From contig CAYFVR010000001.1 of NCBI GenBank assembly GCA_964346545.1, positions 14,049-78,048 on the forward strand: a stretch of 64,000 nucleotides of DNA, read 5' to 3'. The translations under genes and the position numbers were made by a program. Shown piece by piece: positions 11,657 through 19,600 of the stretch. The notes under the pieces are model-generated. The model worked only from the letters and a program-made list of their open reading frames with translations. It was not told the origin of the DNA and searched no databases. Origin of the DNA: CAYFVR01 sp964346545 (GTDB lineage Bacteria; Desulfobacterota; Desulfobacteria; Desulfobacterales; Desulfococcaceae). Position 1 is the first letter of the stretch. Each line of letters opens with the position of its first letter.

Positions 11657-12520
11657 ATGGATTACATCGACATAACGCTCCTGGACGATCTCCTGTCGGC
11701 GCTGATCCTGATCGCCGGCTTCTACTTGCTCTTCTTCGTCGGCAAGCTGGTGAACGACCTGCTGAACAAGGACTACAAGCTCACCTACGAGCTGGTGGAG
11801 CGGGACAACCCGGCCCTCGCCGTGGCCGTGGCCGGCTATTATCTCGGCCTCGTCTTCGCCATCGGCGGCGCGCTGGCGGGCCCCAGCCGCGGGATCGTGG
11901 AGGACCTGATCGATCTGGGCATCTACGGCGCCCTGGCCATCGTTTTGCTCAACCTGTCCTGGTTCCTTTGCGACCGGCTCATCCTCCGAAAGTTCAAGGT
12001 GACGGACGAACTCATCCGGGATCGCAACACCGGGACCGGCGCCGTCTCCTTCGGCGTCAGCGTGGCTTCGGGTCTCATCGTTTACGGCGCTGTGACCGGC
12101 CAGGGCGGCACCATCTGGACCGCCATCGGTTTCTGGGCCGTGGGCCAGTTGATCCTCGTCGTCGCCGGGCTGGTCTACGACCGGATCACCCCCTACGACG
12201 TCCACGCGGAGATCGAGCGGGACAACATGGCGGCCGGCGTCAGCTTCGGCGGGGCACTGGCGGCCATGGGCGTGGTGGTGGGCTTCGCCGCGGCCCGGGA
12301 TTTCACCAGCTGGGCCGACGATCTGCCCGGCTTCGCGCTCATCGCCCTGTGCGGCCTCGTCATGCTGCCGCTGGTTCGGTTTCTGACGGATCGGGTGCTG
12401 CTGCCCACCGTCAAGCTCACCGATGAAATCGTCAACCAGGAAACCCCAAATTCCGGGGCCGCCTTCATCGAGGCGCTGTCCTACATTTCCGGAGCCTTCG
12501 TCATCAGCTGGTGCCTCTGA
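11657..12520 (+). CDS. DUF350 integral membrane protein (two tandem DUF350 units)
   Basis: A 287-residue inner-membrane protein with about eight predicted spans arranged as two DUF350-like units. Each unit has the recurrent pattern of an acidic NPA-type turn (VERDNPALAVAVAGYYLGLV and, in the second, IERDNMAAGVSFGGALAAMG) followed by hydrophobic helices. A short helix-breaking stretch near residue 120 separates them, and a further TDEIVNQETPNSGAAFIEA follows. DUF350 genes commonly sit with membrane-bound spermidine-synthase-like genes, as here. Function unknown. Confidence 0.88.
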   Translation: MDYIDITLLDDLLSALILIAGFYLLFFVGKLVNDLLNKDYKLTYELVERDNPALAVAVAGYYLGLVFAIGGALAGPSRGIVEDLIDLGIYGALAIVLLNLSWFLCDRLILRKFKVTDELIRDRNTGTGAVSFGVSVASGLIVYGAVTGQGGTIWTAIGFWAVGQLILVVAGLVYDRITPYDVHAEIERDNMAAGVSFGGALAAMGVVVGFAAARDFTSWADDLPGFALIALCGLVMLPLVRFLTDRVLLPTVKLTDEIVNQETPNSGAAFIEALSYISGAFVISWCL

Positions 12521-14100
12521 ACCCCGCTCTTCCCGATCCCGTCCGGAACGTCATGGCGCCCGGACGGGGAACCATTTTAAAAATTGCCCTCTTCGCCACC
12601 GGCTGCGCCGGGATCGTGGCCGAGTTCGTGCTGTCCACCCTGGCCACCTACCTGATCGGCAACGCCATCGTCCAGTGGACCCTGGTGATGTCGCTCATGC
12701 TGTTCTCCATGGGGCTGGGCAGCCGAATCAGCCGGAGCTTCCGGTCGGACCTGATCGACGCCTTCATCTACGTCGAAATCGCCCTTTCGCTGCTCTGCGC
12801 CGCCTCGGCCATGCTGGCCTACGGCCTGGCCGCCCTCACCGAGTACGTGGAAGTGATCATCTACCTCCAGGCGGGCGCCATCGGAGTGCTCATTGGTTGC
12901 GAAATCCCGCTGGTGACCCGGATCAACGAGACCTTCGAAGAGTTGCGGGTCAACATCTCCGGGGTCATGGAAAAGGACTATTACGGCGCGCTGTTCGGCG
13001 GGCTGATCTTCGCCTTCGTGGCCCTGCCCCATCTGGGGCTCACTTATACCCCGGTGCTGCTGGGAACGGTCAATTTTCTCGTGGCCGCCCTGGTGCTGTG
13101 GCGATTTTTCCCCCTGATCCGACGGCCCCGAACCCTGATATCGGCCTTCGTCGTCGCCGGTGCGACCCTGGCGGCGGTGGCGGCGCTCTCCCGCCCGGTG
13201 ATCACCTACGGGGAACAGCGCAAGTATCAGGATCAGGTGGTCTACGCCCGGCAGACGCCGTACCAGAAAATCGTGATGACCCGCTGGCGGGACGACTACT
13301 GGCTTTTTCTCAACGGCCAGCAGCAGTTTTCCACCGTTGACGAGGAAAAATACCACGAGCCGCTGGTTCATCCGGCCATGGCGGTCCCGCCCTCGGTTCG
13401 AGACGTGTTGATCGTGGGGGGCGGCGACGGCCTGGCGGCACGGGAGGTGCTCAAGTATCCGGGAGTGGAGCGGCTCGCCCTGGTGGACCTGGACCCGGCC
13501 ATGACGGAACTGGGCCGAAGCCATCCGCTGCTGCGATCCTTCAACGACGGCGCCCTGCTCGACCCCCGGGTGCGAATCGTCAACCGGGACGCGGCGGAGT
13601 TTCTGGAAACCCGGCGAGAACGGTTCGACGTGATCCTGATCGATCTGCCCGATCCGGATTCAATCGAGCTGATGCACGTCTATTCCCGCAAGTTCTACCG
13701 GATGGCCCACCGCCGGCTGAACCGAGGCGGCGTGCTGGCGGCGCAGGCCACCAGCCCGTTTTTCGCCCATCGGGCGTTTCTGTGCATTCTCAAAACCATC
13801 CGGGCCTCCGGCTTTTCCGCCCTGCCCTACCGCAACCCGATTCCCACCATGGGAGAATGGGGCTGGGTGGTCGGGATTCGGACGGAGGACGGCGACCGGG
13901 AAACCCTGCGATCCCGGCTGCTGACGGCGGATTTTGAAAACATATCGACGCGGTTTGTCAACCACGACGCCATGATTTCCATGCTTCACTTTGGAAAAGG
14001 GGTGATCGAGGAAGAACAATTGGCCAAGGTGGCGATCAACACCGAGTTCCACCCCATCCTCTTCCGCTACTACCTGACCGGAACCTGGGGGGTTTACTGA
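12511..14100 (+). CDS. Membrane-anchored polyamine aminopropyltransferase-like protein
   Basis: A 529-residue protein with about seven N-terminal membrane spans (to roughly residue 230) and a C-terminal spermidine-synthase-like methyltransferase fold. The latter contains the nucleotide-binding motif VLIVGGGDGLAAREVLKY, the acidic LALVDLDPAMTELG and FDVILIDLPDPDS. It belongs to the membrane-fused aminopropyltransferases that accompany DUF350. The GTG at 12511 overlaps the DUF350 stop by 10 bases; the ATG at 12553 is an alternative start, and neither has a strong ribosome-binding site. Whether it makes spermidine or modifies another substrate is open. Confidence 0.87.
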   Translation: MPLNPALPDPVRNVMAPGRGTILKIALFATGCAGIVAEFVLSTLATYLIGNAIVQWTLVMSLMLFSMGLGSRISRSFRSDLIDAFIYVEIALSLLCAASAMLAYGLAALTEYVEVIIYLQAGAIGVLIGCEIPLVTRINETFEELRVNISGVMEKDYYGALFGGLIFAFVALPHLGLTYTPVLLGTVNFLVAALVLWRFFPLIRRPRTLISAFVVAGATLAAVAALSRPVITYGEQRKYQDQVVYARQTPYQKIVMTRWRDDYWLFLNGQQQFSTVDEEKYHEPLVHPAMAVPPSVRDVLIVGGGDGLAAREVLKYPGVERLALVDLDPAMTELGRSHPLLRSFNDGALLDPRVRIVNRDAAEFLETRRERFDVILIDLPDPDSIELMHVYSRKFYRMAHRRLNRGGVLAAQATSPFFAHRAFLCILKTIRASGFSALPYRNPIPTMGEWGWVVGIRTEDGDRETLRSRLLTADFENISTRFVNHDAMISMLHFGKGVIEEEQLAKVAINTEFHPILFRYYLTGTWGVY

Positions 14101-14208
14101 TTTTTTCATCGTTTTCCCGAAGTGGGGCGATTCCCCATCGTCGCTACATCGTTATCCCCATATCCGCGCCGGACGGGTATTTATGGCGGATTTTCACGAT
14201 GAAATCCC

Positions 14209-14238
14209 TTGACAACACTATGCTTTTCTGAATAGGAA
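14209..14238 (+). promoter_or_regulatory. Possible promoter of the export block
   Basis: A consensus TTGACA at 14209-14214 is followed after 18 bases by the weak -10 box TAGGAA. It lies about 140 bases upstream of the TolC-like start, in the only clear gap before the long co-directional gene block. The -35 box is good and the -10 box poor, which might indicate activator dependence. Confidence 0.4.
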
Positions 14239-14380
14239 AGATCATCTTGGATTTTCCACCCCCGGCCGATCTCCCCCACGCGGAACCTCGCCGGGAGAGG
14301 GACCGGTTTCGCACGATCCTCGCCAAACACCGTCAAACCAGATGGTCAACCCCAATACCAGCATGAAAACGGAGATTCTT

Positions 14381-16495
14381 ATGGGCGAAGCACGATTCAA
14401 CCAGCGGCGGACGTCGTCGACGTCACGGAAATGGGTATTGCTTCTTTGCATGGGGCTATTACTTTTCGGTTGCGCCCACATGCCTTCTCCCCAGGAGATG
14501 GAAGCCGAGCGGGAGGCCAACGCCCGTCAGGACGTGGAAGCCATCAAGCCGGCCATGGGATACGGCAATTTCGGAGAAGCGCCGTTGACCCTGGAAGACT
14601 GCATCCGGTACGCCCTCGACAACAATCTGGAGATGCGCATCGCCCGGTTGAACGAGGAGATCGCCGACCAGGAAAGCCTGGTGGCCAAACTCCAAATGCT
14701 CCCCAGCCTCTCCGCCGACGCCACCTACAAGCGGCGGGACGTCCTTCGCAAGAGCGACGCCTACAACTGGCTGCTCGACGAGGACCAGCCGGATTTCACG
14801 GTGTCGGAGCTGAAGGACAACACTCGGGCCAACCTGACCCTCACCTGGAACATCCTGGACACCATGATGGCCTACGTCCGGGGCAACGCCTCGGAAATGC
14901 AGGAAGAGGTGATCCGCCGGGAACGGGCCCGCCAAGCCCAACAGCTGGCCCTGGACGTGACCCGGGCCTATTGGCACGCCGCGGCGGTGGAAGACGCTCT
15001 GGATTACGTCCACGTGGTGGAGGCCAATCTGAAGCAGGTAAAACGCAACATGGACCAGGCCGTGGCCCGGGGCAGCTACGACAGCATGGCCGCCTCGGAC
15101 GCGGAGCTTCGGCTCAAGGAATTGGAGCTGACCATCCGCCAGCTCCAGGCCAACCTCTCCAGGGAACGGCTCCAGCTCGCCCAGCTCATGGGCCTCAACC
15201 AGAACGTCCAGTTCACCCTGGCCCGGCCGCCCATCAAGCCCATCGTCGCCAACCTTCCCCACACCAAGGAGTTGAACATCGACCGGCTGGAAGAATACGC
15301 CCTGCTCCACCGGCCGGAGCTGTTCGCCAGCGACATGCAGGTTCGCATCCAGAAGGAGGAGGCCAAGAACAAGGTTCTGGCCATGTTTCCCGGAATTTCC
15401 ATCTTCGCCGGGGGCCATTACGAGGACAACCGGCTGTTGCTTCAGAACAACTGGGCCACCGTCGGCGCCGGCATTGGTTGGGAATTGCTGGACCTGCCGG
15501 CCAAATTCATGTCCTACAAGGGACAGAAGAAGGCCATCCAGATGGCCGAGGCCCAGCGGCTGATGTCCACCGTGGGCGTCATCACCCAGGTCCACATCGC
15601 ACTGCTCGACTACGCCATCAAGGTGGACCGGTTCCGCCTGCTGGACGAAACCTACGCCTTGGCCAACAACCTCTTCGACATGGCCCAGACCAAGAACCAG
15701 GCCGGCCGCCTGCCGGAACTGGCGGTCACCCAGCGCCACCTGGAGGAGATGGCGGCCAAACTTCGACGGGACGAGGCCGTGGTGGACATGCTGGTGGCCC
15801 ACAAGCGGCTCTGCGTCAGCATCGGCATGGATCCCCTGGAATGCGATCAGCGGGGAATGCTGGCCTCGGCCGGCGGGAGCGGCGCCGGGCTTTCCGGGAA
15901 CGTTCGGGAGCTGAACTACACCGCCACCACCGGCATGAGAAAATGGCGCAGCACCGAGACTGGCTACATCCACATTGGTCCCACGCCGCCGGAAATCGAC
16001 CCCATTAGCGGTTTGGGTCCGGAATACTTTGTGGAGGTGACCAACGGCCAAGAGAGCGACGCGATTATGGCTATCACGGGCACGGAATCGGGCATGATTT
16101 CCGGAACAAGTTCGGGTCCCATCGAGGACGCCGACCTGGATACCTGGGGCGTAACCCCGCCGGTTTCCACCCGCGACGGCGGCATGAGTCGAAGTTCCGA
16201 CGGCGCCCCCGGCTACGCCGGTCCGGCGGCCGACCGCTTCCTCTGGCAGGTGCAGATGGGCGCGTTCTCCGAGCCTTCCGGCCCCACCAAGCGAATGAGC
16301 GAGGTGGAGGCCCTGAACCTCCGCATGCTCGACACCCGCGACACGGCCATCACCACCGCCCGGGTGCAGGGAAACTTGTTGAATCGGGTTCGCGTCCGCG
16401 GTCTGACCCAGGCGGAAGCCCAGGAACTGGCCCGCGAGCTGCGGGGCCGGGGCGTGGACCATTGGGTCATCGCGCCGGGAAGCGTCCACTGGTAG
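14381..16495 (+). CDS. TolC-family outer-membrane lipoprotein with C-terminal SPOR-like domain
   Basis: A 704-residue outer-membrane efflux protein. A lipoprotein signal ends in LLLFGC (Cys31). Two TolC-type repeats of long amphipathic helices follow (TLEDCIRYALDNNLEMRIAR at about residue 70 and a second half after 250). The last 80 residues read WQVQMGAFSEPSGPTKRMSE ... RVRVRGLTQAEAQELARELR, which resembles a SPOR peptidoglycan-binding domain and is not usual in TolC. The Gly/Ser/Thr-rich linker between them is probably flexible. The ATG at 14381 follows AACGGAG; an in-frame ATG 13 codons upstream has no ribosome-binding site. It should be the outer-membrane channel for the neighbouring exporter genes. 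Confidence 0.85.
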   Translation: MGEARFNQRRTSSTSRKWVLLLCMGLLLFGCAHMPSPQEMEAEREANARQDVEAIKPAMGYGNFGEAPLTLEDCIRYALDNNLEMRIARLNEEIADQESLVAKLQMLPSLSADATYKRRDVLRKSDAYNWLLDEDQPDFTVSELKDNTRANLTLTWNILDTMMAYVRGNASEMQEEVIRRERARQAQQLALDVTRAYWHAAAVEDALDYVHVVEANLKQVKRNMDQAVARGSYDSMAASDAELRLKELELTIRQLQANLSRERLQLAQLMGLNQNVQFTLARPPIKPIVANLPHTKELNIDRLEEYALLHRPELFASDMQVRIQKEEAKNKVLAMFPGISIFAGGHYEDNRLLLQNNWATVGAGIGWELLDLPAKFMSYKGQKKAIQMAEAQRLMSTVGVITQVHIALLDYAIKVDRFRLLDETYALANNLFDMAQTKNQAGRLPELAVTQRHLEEMAAKLRRDEAVVDMLVAHKRLCVSIGMDPLECDQRGMLASAGGSGAGLSGNVRELNYTATTGMRKWRSTETGYIHIGPTPPEIDPISGLGPEYFVEVTNGQESDAIMAITGTESGMISGTSSGPIEDADLDTWGVTPPVSTRDGGMSRSSDGAPGYAGPAADRFLWQVQMGAFSEPSGPTKRMSEVEALNLRMLDTRDTAITTARVQGNLLNRVRVRGLTQAEAQELARELRGRGVDHWVIAPGSVHW

Positions 16496-16532
16496 TCTCC
16501 GAGCGGTTCGGGCGGGCCTGAACGGCTCGCCG

Positions 16533-16565
16533 CCGGCCGGAGCGGTGGCCCACCGCTCCGGCCGG
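16533..16565 (+). repeat. 15-bp hairpin between tolC-like and giant-protein genes
   Basis: CCGGCCGGAGCGGTG (16533-16547) and CACCGCTCCGGCCGG (16551-16565) form a perfect stem around a 3-base loop. No T run follows. A similar GC hairpin lies on the other side of the giant-protein gene, so these may define mRNA ends or segment stability. Confidence 0.75.
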
Positions 16566-16680
16566 ACGAACGCCCCCGAAATCTCCGTTTTCTCGCATTT
16601 TCGCACCGCTTGGCCGCGCCGCCCCTTTCGGCAACCCGTCTGCGAACGTTCGGCCCCACCGTCTCAGGGAGGTTATCAGG

Positions 16681-19600
16681 ATGTTGAACCTAATGAAGCT
16701 GGAAAATCGGATTGTGCTGGACGCGGCGGGCATGGACGCCGCCATGGACCATGCCGCCGACGGACCGGATGACGTCGGACCCAATCCGGACGCGGAATCC
16801 GCCTCAATTCCCGACGCCCCCGACGTACATGCCGGCGCCGTCGCCGAAGTCGCCACCATGCTGTCCGCCGACGAAGGGGACGCCGCCGACGGAAGGCCGG
16901 AAGACATCGGCCCGATTCTCCGCCCCGCCGAGGGCTCCGACCCGTTGAACGTCGTGCTGATCGCCGACAATCTCCCGGATTTGCAAACGCTAAGGGACGC
17001 GATTCATCCCGACGCCAAAGTCATCGAATACGACGCCGACGCGGAATCGGCCCAAGAGGTGGTCGCTCGCGTGACCGCCGTCGCCGAATCGAACGGGTCG
17101 ATTGAATCGCTGACCTTGTTGTCCCACGGCGGCAGTGGCTTTTTCCAGCTCGGCAACGAACGCATAACTACGGACAATCTCTCCGACAACGCGACCGCAT
17201 GGAGAGCGCTGGATGAAGCCATGGAAGATGGCGGCCAGATTCATCTGATGGGCTGCAACGTGGCCGAAGACTCGGAAACCGGTCTGACCTTGCTGAACGG
17301 GGTGGCCGAGGCCACCCAAGCCACCGTTTTTTCCTCCAACGACATCACCGGCAAGGGGGGCGACTGGGAGCTGGAGACCGCTTCGGACGAGGCGCCCGGT
17401 CGGGCCGATCTTCCGCTGGACGTCGCCCTTCTGGGAGATTACGCCGGCCAGCTTCAGGACCCGCCGGTACAGTTCGTGCCGCCCACGGAAGTTTTCGGCC
17501 GGGAGGACGCCCGATCGGGCATCGTCATCACCCTGTTCGTTCGGAATGATGTCGATCCGGATTCCCTCCAAATCCAGGCAACCCCCGCCGGGGGAGACGA
17601 CGTTATCCGACTGTCCGACATCGATCAGCCCGAGTTGGGCAGTCAAGTGCCTTATAACCCGCAACCCGGTCAGGTCCGGCCCCCCGCCGGCTACACCGGC
17701 TTCACCTGGGTGGCGTTCTACTCGCCTCAGGCCAACCAGTTTCACCCCAACGGCGATGAAACACCCATTACCGTTAGCGTCCAGTCGGGGAACGGCGGCC
17801 AGGCGGTGGACGCAACCGAAACGTACACGCTGACCGTTGATCCCCTGAACGACGCGCCTTTTCTCAGGGAAGGTCTCGAAAGCACGGGGGACTTCGTCGA
17901 TGATTTCCGGAACGTTGGCACCATCGACATTGGCACTGTCGAAGAGGACGCCACCGATCCCGCAGGGATTCCACTGTCCACGCTCATCAATCCGGCCATC
18001 TTGGACGTGGACGACGGTGATCCCACCGGCATTGCCATTATCGGAACGGATGTCGGCGGGGGCGGTGTCTGGCAGTTCAACAGCGGCGGCGGATGGGTGG
18101 ATGTCGGCCCGGTATCCGCCGAAAGCGCGTTGGTGCTGGCGTCCAGCGTCCAGGTTCGCTTCCTCCCGCAAGGCCAATGGAGCCAGGAACAAACCGAGGC
18201 GACACTTGAATTCCGGGCCTGGGACCAGACCGACGGCAACGCCTCCGGCGCAACCGGGGTCAACACCGAGGTCGGCCCCCGCCCCTCCGAGCCGGGTGAC
18301 ACCGCGGCCTACAGCAAGGCGACCGGCAATCTGCGCGTCGAGGTCACCCCGGTGAACGACGCTCCGGAACCGCCAACCGTTGAAATCGACGATCCCTACA
18401 TCGAAAACGGGTTCGTGACGCCCGACCAGACCGGCGTCCCCAAGGAACTGGGCATCACCCTCGGCGAAGACCCCGACGACACCGATTTCACCGAGGTGGT
18501 CGTGGAAATCACCGACGGCTTCCAGAACGATTCCCGGGGCGTGGACGTTCTTTTCTTGGCGGGGAGCCTTCCGTCCACCATCCAGGCCCAGGTCGAAACC
18601 GGGCGGGTGGTGTTCACGCCCGCCGACGGACTGGAATCGGCGCCGATTTCGGATTTTCAATTGGCCGTGGACCAGGTGCGGTACGAACATGCGGGCGGCC
18701 CCGATCTCCTGGGTCCGGGCGAGGAAGCGAGCGCCCTGAACGGCGACGATCCCATCGAGCGTCCCCGCGCCATCGAAGTCACCGTTTCCGACGCCAACGC
18801 CAGCGAAGCCGACAACGGCATTCAGGATTCCACCGGCGAGGGAGAACTCCCGGTGGACGCGGTCAACGACGGGCCCGACGCCGAGCCGGAAAGCGACGAG
18901 CTGGTCTATTCCCTGAACGTGAACCAGCCCACCCGTCTTGCGCTGGTGGACAATACCTTCACGCTGGAGGATGTGGACGACGTGGATTTGGCCACGTCCA
19001 ACCTGCCCCGGGGGGTCGGCGAAATTCGGGTGCGGATTGAAGATGGCTACACCGCCGCCGTGGACGAACTGGAATTTGACGGCGCGGGCTTCAACGACGT
19101 TTCCGTCAGCGTTCAGGAAGGGGGGCGGACCCTGGTGCTGACCCCGACCAACGGCCAGGCATTCACCCTTTCCCGCGCCGAAGACGTGGCCCGCCAAGTA
19201 TCCTACGTCAACAACGCCGCCGACGCGGCCCAGGCCAACGAAGACGCGGATCGGGTCGTCGCCATCACCGTCACCGACAACAATTCCGGCGGCGAGGGCG
19301 ACTTTTCGGAACCCCAGATTCCCGCGCCGACCGATCCGCAATTCGTGGACGGCCCCAAAAGCGACACGGTCACCCGAACCATTCAAATCGACGCCGACGC
19401 GCCGCCCGAACTCGATTTCGGGGACGGCATCTTCGAGGACAACGGGAATCCCAACGATCCCTTCTTTTCGCCCCGGACGCCCGACCAGGTGGAAGGCTTC
19501 ACGGTCCAAGACATCGTCGCCAGCTTCAACCTGCCCAACCAGCCGCCCAACCAGGGGGTCGAGGCGCTGGCCATCACGGCGGTGGACGACGCCAACGGCC

